From NCBI RefSeq assembly GCF_042680685.1, contig NZ_JBHUEA010000011.1, positions 38,129 through 102,128 on the forward strand: a DNA stretch of 64,000 nucleotides. The letters are read 5' to 3'. The translations under genes and the position numbers were made by a program. This document shows positions 26,364 through 34,386 of the stretch, piece by piece. Source of the DNA: Amnibacterium endophyticum (GTDB lineage Bacteria; Actinomycetota; Actinomycetes; Actinomycetales; Microbacteriaceae). How positions within the stretch are numbered: the stretch's first letter is position 1; every line of letters starts with the position of its first letter. The notes beneath the pieces were generated by a model, which was given only the letters and a program-made list of their open reading frames with translations, searched no databases and was not told where the DNA came from.

Positions 26364-27743
26364 TCAGCCCTGCGAGTCGGCGACGGACTGCAGGTCGTTC
26401 GCGACGTCCTGCGGCGACCGGTTGCCGTTCACCATCGCCTGGCTGGCGTCGATCACCGCCTGGCTCAGCTCCGCGGTCAGGGTCGTGCCGTAGCGCGGGT
26501 CGAGCTTCTCGTCGAGCGCGCTGGCGAGCTGCTCGAGCTCGGGCCGCTGCACCTCGGGGTCGACCAGGTCGATCGAGTCGAAGTCCGGCGAGACGCCCTT
26601 CAGCGTCGCGACCGCGTCGAGGTTCGACACGACCGCCTCCTGACCCTTCTGGGTGTGTCCCATCCACAGGGCGAAGGTCGTCGCCGCGTTGCGGTTCGGG
26701 CTCTTCGCGTTCACGGAGTGGCCCGCGTCCACGTCGGAGAAGATCGTCGACGGGTTGCCCTTGCCGGCGACGTCCGGGAACGGGATCGGCACCTGCACGA
26801 GCTGGTCGCCGCCGGTCTCGCCGGCGCCCTCGAGCGCGGCCGCGAGGTTCTTCTTCACCGCGTACTGCGCGTACCAGGTGCCCATCTGGACCATCGGCAC
26901 GTCGCCGGAGAGGAAGGCGTTGTTCACGTCGGGGTACTGCATGTACCCGACGGAGCCCTTGTCGAGGATGCCGTCGGCCTGCATCTTGCGCAGGATGCCG
27001 AACGCCTCGACGAAGCCGGGGTCGTTCCACTTCGCCTCACCGGCGAGGGCGCGTGCCCAGAGGTGCGGCTCGACGCTGTCGACGATGGAGTGCATCGTGT
27101 CGACGATGAAGCCCGCGCTGCCCGCCATGCCCTCGCGGAAGCAGCCGAGGCCGTTGTCGCGGAAGGTCTTGCAGACCGACACCCAGTCGTCGTAGGTCTT
27201 CGGCGGCTGCACCTTGTACTTGTCGAAGGTGTCCTTGTTGATCCACATGATCCCGGCGCCGACCCGCGCCCACTGCCCGGCGACCAGGCGGTCGTCGATC
27301 GTGAAGGCCTTCGTGCCGCCGTCGAACACCTTGGACTTCCAGTCGTCGCCGAGCAGCTTCTCGATGGCCGGCGTGAGGTCGGTCGCGTACGGCGCGAACG
27401 TCTGCGCGGAGAAGGAGCCGGTGGCGTTCACCGAGAACACGTCCGGGCCGTCGTTCGACGCGAGCGCCGGGCGCAGGATCGCCGCGTAGTTGTCGATCGG
27501 CACCTTGCGGTAGTTGACCTTGATGTCCGGGTAGTCGTTGTTGAAGGCCGCGATCTCGGCCTCGGCGACGTTGTTGTCGGGAGTCCAGCTCCACCAGGTG
27601 ATCTCGCCGCTCGTGGCCGAGCCGCCGTCGCCGCTGCCGCCGTCGCCGCTGCAGCCGGTGAGGCCCGCAGCGATCAGCGCGGCGCCTGCGGCGGCGGCCG
27701 CGAGCGACCTGCGCTTCGAGTGTGAGGAGAACCGCATCGTCAT
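26364..27743 (-). CDS. Sugar ABC transporter substrate-binding lipoprotein (CUT1)
   Basis: A 459-residue binding protein. Basic n-region, Ala-rich h-region and lipobox LTGC (residues 28-31), then a Gly/Ser/Asp linker and ITWWSWTPDNNVAEAEI, the start of a family 1 solute-binding domain. ATG at 27743 is listed; ATG at 27737 is equally possible and keeps the signal peptide. First gene of a ten-gene operon that continues through two permeases to the SDR and lactonase at 19582, which suggests that the imported sugar is or contains a pentose. Confidence 0.9.
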   Translation of the reverse strand: MTMRFSSHSKRRSLAAAAAGAALIAAGLTGCSGDGGSGDGGSATSGEITWWSWTPDNNVAEAEIAAFNNDYPDIKVNYRKVPIDNYAAILRPALASNDGPDVFSVNATGSFSAQTFAPYATDLTPAIEKLLGDDWKSKVFDGGTKAFTIDDRLVAGQWARVGAGIMWINKDTFDKYKVQPPKTYDDWVSVCKTFRDNGLGCFREGMAGSAGFIVDTMHSIVDSVEPHLWARALAGEAKWNDPGFVEAFGILRKMQADGILDKGSVGYMQYPDVNNAFLSGDVPMVQMGTWYAQYAVKKNLAAALEGAGETGGDQLVQVPIPFPDVAGKGNPSTIFSDVDAGHSVNAKSPNRNAATTFALWMGHTQKGQEAVVSNLDAVATLKGVSPDFDSIDLVDPEVQRPELEQLASALDEKLDPRYGTTLTAELSQAVIDASQAMVNGNRSPQDVANDLQSVADSQG

Positions 27744-27804
27744 CCATCCGTTCGGGGGTGTGGACGAGGCGTCTGGCGCCACGTCCCTGTGGCTGTGCGG
27801 GGCG

Positions 27805-27860
27805 AGCCTAGGTTCGCGGCGACCGACATAGCAACACTTGCGAACGAAAGATTTCGTCCG
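27805..27860 (-). promoter_or_regulatory. Promoter and operator of the ten-gene importer operon
   Basis: On the minus strand, TTGCTA (27829-27834) and TAGGCT (27805-27810) with an 18-bp spacer form a plausible promoter; the start would be near 27798, giving a leader of about 55 nt. Two inverted repeats lie at or above the -35: TAGCAACACTTGCGA (27829-27843, one mismatch) overlapping it, and ACGAAAGATTTCGT (27844-27857), whose outer CG pairs extend the symmetry. The rest of the 27744-28003 gap shows nothing else convincing. The ROK regulator encoded next door is a candidate reader. Confidence 0.55.
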
Positions 27861-28003
27861 TGACCGAGTCGTGATGTGCGACAGGTCGCGAAAGCGGGGG
27901 GGTGCCTCCGAGCATGCCGAGGATGCGCGGCCGGCGGAAGGCCTCGACCTCGACCGTGCACGCGATGCACCGCTGCCCGAGCCGACGGAGCGGTGCGGCG
28001 CGG

Positions 28004-29251
28004 TCAGGCGGAGCGGTGCGGCGTGAGGTGGCGGTGGAGCACGACCGAGGCCGCGCCGAGTGCGGCGGTGCCCGATCCGGCGGAGGCGAGCCGCACCGAG
28101 ATCGGGTGCAGCTCGCGCATGAACGCCGTCCGCTCGACGCGGCGGCGGACCGCGCCGAGGAACGCCTCCTCGGTGCCGGCGAAGCCGGAGCCGGCGAGGA
28201 CGACGAGGTCGAGGTCGAGGGTGTTCACGAGCGCGCCGACCGCGGCCGCGAAGGTCTCCGTGGCGCGTCCGAGGATCGCCGCCGCGCGCGGCTCCCCCTC
28301 CTCGGCCAGCGCCGTGAAGCGGCGGTAGACCTCCGGGTTCGGGGTGGCGGCGTCCACGTCGAGCCGCTCGCAGAGGCCCTCGTCCGCGCGCACGGCGCGC
28401 ACGATCGCGCGGGGGCTCGCGACGGTCTCGAGGCAGCCGCGCGACCCGCACCAGCAGTCGACGCCGTCCGGCTCGACCGTCACGTGCCCGATCTCGCCGG
28501 CGTTGCCGGACGCCCCGTGGTAGATCGCGCCGTCGATGACGATGCCGGCGCCGATGCCGCTCGACATGTAGACCGCGACGAAGTCGCGCGCGGGCTCCTT
28601 GCTGGACCAGAACTCGCCGAGCGCCGCGCAGTTCGCGTCGTTCTCCCGCAGGACCGGCAGCCCGAGCATCCGCTGCAGCTCGGAGGCGACCGGGTACGGC
28701 TCCCAGGCGTCGAAGAAGGAGGTGTCGACCACCCCGCCCATCGGCGACCCGCGTCGGCCCGCGACCGCGACGCAGGCGCCCACGACCGACTCCCGGTCGA
28801 CGCCCTCGCGCTCCAGCAGCGTCTCGACGGCTGCGGCCAGGCGCTCGAGGGCGACGGCGGGGTCGTCGAAGCCGGTGCCCGGCGCCTCGACCCGGGCGAG
28901 CTCGCCGCCGTCGGCGCCGCAGAGCACGACGACGCTGCGGTTGAAGTCGAGGGTCATCCCGATGGCGCGGATGCCGCCGCCGTTCAGCCGCAGCAGCTCG
29001 GCGCGCTTGCCGCCCGTCGACTGGGCGTAGCCGGCCTGCACGACGAGACCGGTCGCCAGCAGCTCCTTCACGATCTTCGAGATCGTCGCCTCGGTGAGCG
29101 CCGACCGGCGTGCGAGGTCGACCCGGCTGATCTCCCCGCTCGCGCGGATGAGGTCGAGCACGGCGCTGCGGGTGTCGGACGACGACCGGCCGCGCATGGT
29201 CCGGCGCGGCGCGGCGGTGGCGTCGTGGGGCGGGTCCGAGAGCTGGGTCAT
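28004..29251 (-). CDS. ROK-family transcriptional regulator
   Basis: A 415-residue NagC/XylR-type regulator: N-terminal winged helix (about residues 25-75, GEISRVDLARRSALTEATIS) and a ROK sugar-kinase-like domain. The ROK zinc site is present as CWCGSRGCLE, and GNAGEIGH is the sugar-binding motif. ATG at 29251; TATCGT (complement of 29293-29298) could be the -10. It stands alone between the ten-gene importer operon and the Gfo/AKR genes and may control either or both. Inducer probably a pentose or an oligosaccharide. Confidence 0.9.
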   Translation of the reverse strand: MTQLSDPPHDATAAPRRTMRGRSSSDTRSAVLDLIRASGEISRVDLARRSALTEATISKIVKELLATGLVVQAGYAQSTGGKRAELLRLNGGGIRAIGMTLDFNRSVVVLCGADGGELARVEAPGTGFDDPAVALERLAAAVETLLEREGVDRESVVGACVAVAGRRGSPMGGVVDTSFFDAWEPYPVASELQRMLGLPVLRENDANCAALGEFWSSKEPARDFVAVYMSSGIGAGIVIDGAIYHGASGNAGEIGHVTVEPDGVDCWCGSRGCLETVASPRAIVRAVRADEGLCERLDVDAATPNPEVYRRFTALAEEGEPRAAAILGRATETFAAAVGALVNTLDLDLVVLAGSGFAGTEEAFLGAVRRRVERTAFMRELHPISVRLASAGSGTAALGAASVVLHRHLTPHRSA

Positions 29252-29447
29252 GAGGGGCGTCCGCCCCGTCGGGACGTCGGACGGCGGGGGTCACGATACC
29301 GCCGGGCCCGAGCGGCGGCGCAATGGTCGGCGGCTCCGCCGGGCGCGGCACGGGTTGCACCGGGCCGTCCGGGACGGCTTCACTGCTCGTCCCGGGCGGA
29401 CGCCGCCCGCCACCGCGGCACCGCCCGCGAGAGCTCGAGGAGGAGCC

Positions 29448-30620
29448 ATGACGCACCTGCGGGGACGCGAGGACGGCCGGACCGCGATCAGCGCGGCGAT
29501 GACCGCCGACGCCGTCCGGACGAAGCGCATCGACACCCCGGCGCCCTGCCGGTACGCGGTCGTCGGCTCCGGCTGGCGCGCGCTCGCCTACCTCCGCCTC
29601 GCCCACCTGCTGCCGGACCTGTTCGAGGTCACGGGCGCGGTGACGCGGCGGGAGGAGCCCGGCCGGCAGGTCGAGACGGACTTCGGGGTGCGCTCCTTCC
29701 GCAGCGTCGAGGACGCGCTGGCGGCCGACCGGCCCGACTTCGTGGTGCTGTCGGTGCCGTGGCCGGTCACGCCGGAGCTCACCCGCGCCCTGGTCGAGCG
29801 CGGGGTGCCCGTGCTGGCGGAGACGCCGCCCGCGCCCGACGTCGACGGCATGCGGTCGCTCTGGGCCGACGTCGGCGCCGCGGACCTCGTGCAGGTGGCC
29901 GAGCAGTACCCGCTGATGCCCCTGCACGCCGCGCGGCTGGGCCTCGTGCGGGACGGCCTGATCGGCGTGCCCGGCAGCGCGCAGGTCAGCTCGACGCACC
30001 TGTACCACGCGGTCGCGCTGATGCGGGCGGCCCTCGGCGCCCCGATCGGCCCGGTGACCGTCGATGCGCGCGCCTTCCACGCCCCGCTCGTCGACCCGAT
30101 CACCCCGGCCGGGTGGACGTTCGACGCCGAGCCGAAGCGGGCCCGGACCGTGCTGGCGACGATCGACTTCGGCGACGACCGCTCCGGGCTCTACGACTTC
30201 ACCGACAACCAGTGGTGGAACCCGGTGCGCCCGGACCGGTTCACCGTGCGCGGCTCGACCGGCGAGGTCCACGACGAGACGGTCGTGCGCATGGCGGACG
30301 CGACGACCCCGGTCGTCTCCCGCATCGAGCGGGCCGTGACCGGCGTCGGGATGAACTACGAGGGGGCGGACCTGACCGCCCTCGTGCTGGACGGGAGGCC
30401 CGTCTTCCGCAACCCCTACGAGGGCGCCCGGCTGAACGACGACGAGGTCGGCACCGCCGCGCTGCTCTCCGCGACCGGCGCCTGGGCGCGGGGCGAGGGC
30501 CCGGCGCCGTACCCGCTCGCCGAGGGGATGCACGACCACCGCGTCGGCATCGCGATCGAGGAGTCCGCGGAACGGGGCACGGCGGTCGAGGTCGGCGACG
30601 AGGCGTGGGGCGGGCGCTGA
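29448..30620 (+). CDS. Gfo/Idh/MocA family oxidoreductase
   Basis: A 390-residue protein with an extended N-terminus of about 35 residues before the Rossmann motif YAVVGSGWRALAYLRLA. The usual EKP motif is replaced by ETPPAPD (about residue 130), so the lysine normally close to the catalytic centre is missing; this is an unusual member. GAGGAGG gives a strong ribosome site ahead of ATG. It is divergent from the ROK regulator. C-terminal part with YEGADLTALVLDGRPVF is unlike the other family members in the window. Substrate unknown. Confidence 0.8.
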   Translation: MTHLRGREDGRTAISAAMTADAVRTKRIDTPAPCRYAVVGSGWRALAYLRLAHLLPDLFEVTGAVTRREEPGRQVETDFGVRSFRSVEDALAADRPDFVVLSVPWPVTPELTRALVERGVPVLAETPPAPDVDGMRSLWADVGAADLVQVAEQYPLMPLHAARLGLVRDGLIGVPGSAQVSSTHLYHAVALMRAALGAPIGPVTVDARAFHAPLVDPITPAGWTFDAEPKRARTVLATIDFGDDRSGLYDFTDNQWWNPVRPDRFTVRGSTGEVHDETVVRMADATTPVVSRIERAVTGVGMNYEGADLTALVLDGRPVFRNPYEGARLNDDEVGTAALLSATGAWARGEGPAPYPLAEGMHDHRVGIAIEESAERGTAVEVGDEAWGGR

Positions 30621-30637
30621 GCAGGCGCTGAGGAGGA

Positions 30638-30648
30638 GGAAAACTTTC
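30638..30648 (+). promoter_or_regulatory. GGAAAACTTTC regulatory element, second copy
   Basis: The same 11-mer as at 14275-14285, here about 108 nt upstream of the aldo/keto reductase start and 18 nt after the Gfo/Idh/MocA stop. It is followed by A/T-richer sequence (TTTCTCAACCTGCTTTTGCG) that may carry a promoter. Candidate operator common to this operon and the oxidative pentose operon. Confidence 0.4.
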
Positions 30649-30755
30649 TCAACCTGCTTTTGCGATGTGCGGCGCCCCGCGCCTACGCTCGAGCAGCCGC
30701 ACGGATGGACGCGGCGGACGGACCGTCCGCCGCCCGCACCTCGGAAGCAGGATCG

Positions 30756-31727
30756 ATGACGACCGAGCCCGACTCCCCCGTGCGCCCCGGCGGGTCCGGC
30801 TGGCTGCGCCCGCTCGGCTCGACCGGCCTCACCGTATCCGCGATCGCTGCCGGCGGCGGGCCGATCGGCGGGATGCCGGAGCTGTTCGGGTACGACACCC
30901 CGGAGGACCGGGCGCTCGAGGTCGTCGCCGCGATCGCCGCGTCGAGCATCCGCATGATCGACACGGCGAACGGCTACTCGGGCGGCCGCAGCGAGGAACG
31001 GATCGGCGCCGCGCTCGAGGCGCTGCCCGGCCACGACCTGCTGGTGGCGACGAAGGTCGACGCGAAGGACGGCGACTACTCGGGCGACCGCGTCCGCGCG
31101 TCGGTCGACGAGAGCCGCTCGCGGCTGCGGATGGACGTCCTCCCGCTCGTTCACCTGCACGACCCCGAGTTCCACCCGGACGCCGGGTTCGAGCGGCCCG
31201 GCGGGGCGATCGAGGCGCTGGTCGCGCTGCGCGAGCAGGGCGTGATCGGCCACCTCGGCCTCGCCGGCGGCCACCGCCCGACCATGGAGCGGCTGCTCGC
31301 CACCGGCGAGTTCGAGGTGCTGCTGACCCACTCCCGCTCGACGCTGCTCGACCGCACCGCCGACCCGCTGATCGACGACGCCCGCTCCCGCGGCCTCGGC
31401 GTCGTGAACGCCGCGGTGCTGGGCGGCGGGCTGCTCGCCTCGCGCTCCGCGAAGCCCCTCTACGGCTTCCGCCCGGCCCGCCCCGAGGTGCTCGAGGCCG
31501 CCGCGGCGCTGCACGACCTCGCCGACGAGCACGGGATCGCCCTGGCCGACGCCGCCGTGCAGGCCTCGGTGCGCGACGAGCGCGTCGACGCGACCGTCGT
31601 CGGGTTCTCGAGGCCCGAGCGCGTCCCCCGCCTGCTCGCCTCCCTCGCCGCGCCGATCCCCGCCGTCTTCTGGGAGCGCGCGGACGAGCTGATGCCCGAT
31701 CCGAGCGCCTGGCTCGACGCCGCCTGA
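30756..31727 (+). CDS. Aldo/keto reductase, aldose 1-dehydrogenase-like
   Basis: A 323-residue aldo/keto reductase with LGSTGLTVSAIAAGGGPIGG at the N-terminus, catalytic Tyr in DTANGYSGG, Lys in VATKVDA and His in LVHLHDPEF, then TVVGFSRPERV for the cofactor phosphate. Paralogue of 21209-22162 (same HLHDPE, SGDRVR and GGPIEAL-like blocks), grouping with L-fucose/D-threo-aldose 1-dehydrogenases. ATG at 30756 follows GGAAGCAGGA. First gene of a tight trio with a Gfo/Idh/MocA gene and a UPF0303 gene. Confidence 0.83.
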   Translation: MTTEPDSPVRPGGSGWLRPLGSTGLTVSAIAAGGGPIGGMPELFGYDTPEDRALEVVAAIAASSIRMIDTANGYSGGRSEERIGAALEALPGHDLLVATKVDAKDGDYSGDRVRASVDESRSRLRMDVLPLVHLHDPEFHPDAGFERPGGAIEALVALREQGVIGHLGLAGGHRPTMERLLATGEFEVLLTHSRSTLLDRTADPLIDDARSRGLGVVNAAVLGGGLLASRSAKPLYGFRPARPEVLEAAAALHDLADEHGIALADAAVQASVRDERVDATVVGFSRPERVPRLLASLAAPIPAVFWERADELMPDPSAWLDAA

Positions 31728-31760
31728 CCGACCGACCACCGGACCGACCTGAGGAGCACG

Positions 31761-32795
31761 ATGCCGACGACCGCCATCCCGAGACCCCGCCCCCTCGAGC
31801 CCGCGCCGACGCTGCGCTGGGGCGTGATCGGCCCCGGCGGGATCTCGGAGCGCTTCGCGGCCGCGCTCGGCCGGCACGGCTCGCAGCGGATCGTCGCCGT
31901 CGGCTCCCGCTCGCTCGAGCGCGCGCAGGCCTTCGCCGAGCGCCACGGCGTCGGCACCGCCGTCGGGTCGGCGGAGGAGCTGGTCGGGCTCGACGAGGTC
32001 GACGCGGTCTACGTCGCGACGCCGCACCCCACGCACCGCGAGCTGGCCGAGCTCGCCCTGCGCGCCGGCAAGCACGTGCTCGTGGAGAAGCCGATCGCCA
32101 TGGACCGCGCCGAGGCGGAGGCGATGACGTCGCTCGGCCGCGAGCTCGGGCTGCTCGTCATGGAGGCGATGTGGACGCGCTACCTGCCGCAGGCGGACGT
32201 GCTCGCGCAGCTGCTCGACGACGGGGCCGTCGGGGAGGTGACGCACGTCTCGGCCGACTTCGGCTTCGTCATCGGCTTCGACCCGAGGAGCCGGCTGTTC
32301 GACCCGGCGCTCGGCGGCGGCGCGCTGCTCGACGCCGGGGTGTACCCGGTGTCCTTCATCACCTCGGTGCTGGGGCTGCCCGACTCGGTGCAGACGGCGG
32401 GCACGCTCGCCGAGACCGGGGTCGACGACCACGCGCAGCTCACCCTCGCCTACGACGGCGGCGCGCTCGCCGCGGCGACCACCTCGCTGCGGTCGGCCCT
32501 GCCGACCCGGGCGGTGGTGAGCGGCACGGCGGGCCGGATCACGCTCGAGCCGGCGTACATCCGGCCGAGCGCGCTCACGCTGTCCACGAAGGGCATGTGG
32601 GGGCCGGACGACGACGCGACGACCTGGACCGACGACGCGCTCGACGAGCCGTACGACGCGATGCACTACCAGGCGGACGCGTTCGCGCGGTACGTAGCCG
32701 ACGGCCTGCTCGAGTCGCCCGTGCACGACCACGCCCGCACCGTCGGCGTGATCGGCGTGCTCGAGGACGCCCGGAAGGCGCTGGGCGCGCGATGA
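31761..32795 (+). CDS. Gfo/Idh/MocA family oxidoreductase (dihydrodiol-dehydrogenase-like)
   Basis: A 344-residue protein: Rossmann motif WGVIGPGGISERFAAAL, VEKPIAMD (EKP motif), MEAMWTRYLPQ and GGGALLDAGVYPVSF. EAMWTRYLP followed by LLDAGVYP is typical of the trans-1,2-dihydrobenzenediol/D-xylose dehydrogenase branch, which can oxidise D-xylose to xylonolactone. ATG is preceded by GAGGAGCACG. Stop overlaps the next ATG. This could be another entry enzyme for xylose oxidation. Confidence 0.87.
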   Translation: MPTTAIPRPRPLEPAPTLRWGVIGPGGISERFAAALGRHGSQRIVAVGSRSLERAQAFAERHGVGTAVGSAEELVGLDEVDAVYVATPHPTHRELAELALRAGKHVLVEKPIAMDRAEAEAMTSLGRELGLLVMEAMWTRYLPQADVLAQLLDDGAVGEVTHVSADFGFVIGFDPRSRLFDPALGGGALLDAGVYPVSFITSVLGLPDSVQTAGTLAETGVDDHAQLTLAYDGGALAAATTSLRSALPTRAVVSGTAGRITLEPAYIRPSALTLSTKGMWGPDDDATTWTDDALDEPYDAMHYQADAFARYVADGLLESPVHDHARTVGVIGVLEDARKALGAR

Positions 32796-33223
32796 GCGAC
32801 GAGGAGATCCCGGACTTCGACCGGTTCGGCATCGACGAGGCGTGGCGCATCGGCGCCGCGCTCGTGGAGCGGTGCCGGGCGGAGCGGCTACCGGTCGTGA
32901 TCAGCATCACCCTCGGCGCGCAGCGGGTGTTCCACGTCGCGCTGCCTGGCGCCACCGCCGACAACGACGTGTGGGCGGACCGGAAGGCGCGGGTCGTCCG
33001 CCGGTTCGACCGGTCGTCGCAGGCGGTCGCGGAGCACTACGGCGTCGACGACGACCCGGGCTTCTACGAGCGGTTCGCGCTCGACCGGCGCGAGTACGCA
33101 GTCGGCGAGGGCGCGGTCCCGATCCGGGTGCACGGCGCCCAGGTCGGCGTGCTCGCGATCTCGGGCCTCGAGACCGGCGGCGACCACGACCTCGCCGTCG
33201 AGGGGCTCCGCGCGGGCGCCTGA
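32792..33223 (+). CDS. UPF0303/GlcG-HbpS-type heme-degrading-domain protein
   Basis: A 143-residue protein of the UPF0303 family. The core AWRIGAALVERCRAERLPVVISI and LPGATADNDVWADRKARVV is diagnostic. Homologues in sugar and glycolate operons are annotated as heme-degrading-domain proteins, but the true role in sugar gene clusters is not known. ATGA overlap with the upstream dehydrogenase gene. No signal peptide. Confidence 0.82.
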   Translation: MSDEEIPDFDRFGIDEAWRIGAALVERCRAERLPVVISITLGAQRVFHVALPGATADNDVWADRKARVVRRFDRSSQAVAEHYGVDDDPGFYERFALDRREYAVGEGAVPIRVHGAQVGVLAISGLETGGDHDLAVEGLRAGA

Positions 33224-33257
33224 TCGCGCTCCCCGCTGCCTGGGCAGCGCTCAGCGA

Positions 33258-33287
33258 CACGGGCGGCGTTGCGCAACGCCGCCCGTG
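33258..33287. terminator. 30-bp perfect palindrome between convergent genes
   Basis: The sequence reads identically on both strands over 30 bp (centre TTGCGCAA, arms CACGGGCGGCG and its complement). Flanking GCCTGGGCA (about 33238) and TGCCCAGGC (about 33298) extend it as an outer stem. Lies between the UPF0303 stop and the LacI stop; likely a bidirectional terminator. Confidence 0.75.
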
Positions 33288-33311
33288 CTGCTGCGGCGTG
33301 CCCAGGCGCGG

Positions 33312-34352
33312 TCAGTCGCGGGGCGGGGCCGTCGAGCCGCGGACGACGAGCGACGTCGCGAGGTCGATGTGCGAGACGGCGAAGCCCGGCTCGTCGCGCA
33401 GGCGGACGAGCAGCCGCGTCGCCTGCTCGGCCATCTCGGCCAGCGGCACGCGGATGGTGGTGAGCGCCGGCGCGACCCACGAGGCGGCCTTCAGATCGTC
33501 GTAGCCGACGACGGAGAGGTCCTCGGGGATGCGGATGCCGAGGGAGCGCGCGGCCTCGTAGACGCCGAGCGCCTGCAGGTCGTTCGACGCGAAGATCGCC
33601 GTGGGCGGCTCGGGCAGCTGCAGCAGCGCGGTGCCCTGCTCCAGGCCGTCGCGGTGGTGGAACTCGCCGCGGCGCAGGTAGTCGGCGGGCAGCTCGACGC
33701 CCGCGCCCTCGAGGGCGGCCCGGAACCCGGACAGGCGCGCGACCGAGGCGATCATGTCGTCGGGCCCGGTGATGATGCCGATGCGGCGGTGGCCGAGGCC
33801 GAGCAGGTGCCGGGTGGCGTGCAGGGCGCCGGTCCAGTCGGCCGAGCCGACCGAGTGCTCCGTCGGCCTGGCGTGCCCGCCCTGGTCGATCGTGACGACG
33901 GGGATCTGCCGCGACTGCAGGACCCCGCGGGGCGCCTCCGGCAGCTGCACGCCGATCAGCAGCACGCCGACCGGGCGGCGCCCCAGCACCGCGTCGAGCC
34001 ACCGCGGGTCCGCCTGCGTGCGGTCGAGCGTGCCGGAGACGACGACGCCGAGGCCGTGCTCCCGCGCGATCCGCTCGACGCCGGCGATCAGCTCCACGGC
34101 CCAGGTGCTGTCGATCTCGAAGACGAGGACGTCGATCAGCGACATGGTCGCCTGCGTGGCCGTGCGCCGGTTGTAGCCCTGCTCCTGCAGCAGGCGCTCG
34201 ATGTGCGCGCGCCGCTCGTCCGAGACGCCGGGGCGCCCGTTCAGCACCTTCGAGACCGTGGAGATCGACACCTCGGCGGCCTCGGCCACCTCGGCGAGCG
34301 TCGCCCGCACCGCGCCGGATCGCACCTCGTCGCCGCCACCGCCGCCCGCCAT
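33312..34352 (-). CDS. LacI-family transcriptional regulator
   Basis: A 346-residue repressor. HTH at about residues 17-37 (TLAEVAEAAEVSISTVSKVL) followed by NGRPGVSDERRAHI; sensor domain with FASNDLQALGVYEA and SVVGYDDL. TACGCT 7 nt before the ATG (minus strand) suggests a leaderless mRNA. It ends upstream of the GH10/esterase operon, which reads the same way, and near xylA, so it is the nearest candidate regulator for the TATGTTG-N7-CAACA site at 36681. Confidence 0.9.
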   Translation of the reverse strand: MAGGGGGDEVRSGAVRATLAEVAEAAEVSISTVSKVLNGRPGVSDERRAHIERLLQEQGYNRRTATQATMSLIDVLVFEIDSTWAVELIAGVERIAREHGLGVVVSGTLDRTQADPRWLDAVLGRRPVGVLLIGVQLPEAPRGVLQSRQIPVVTIDQGGHARPTEHSVGSADWTGALHATRHLLGLGHRRIGIITGPDDMIASVARLSGFRAALEGAGVELPADYLRRGEFHHRDGLEQGTALLQLPEPPTAIFASNDLQALGVYEAARSLGIRIPEDLSVVGYDDLKAASWVAPALTTIRVPLAEMAEQATRLLVRLRDEPGFAVSHIDLATSLVVRGSTAPPRD

Positions 34353-34386
34353 GCGGCCGAGCGTACCGAGCGGACGGCCGCGGCGA

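Noticed and set aside
26364..32732. A minus-strand frame open for more than 2,000 codons.
   Set aside because: Only the first part (26364-27743) is a real gene. The rest lies antisense to well-supported genes and is composed of Arg/Ala/Gly-rich shadow sequence caused by high GC.
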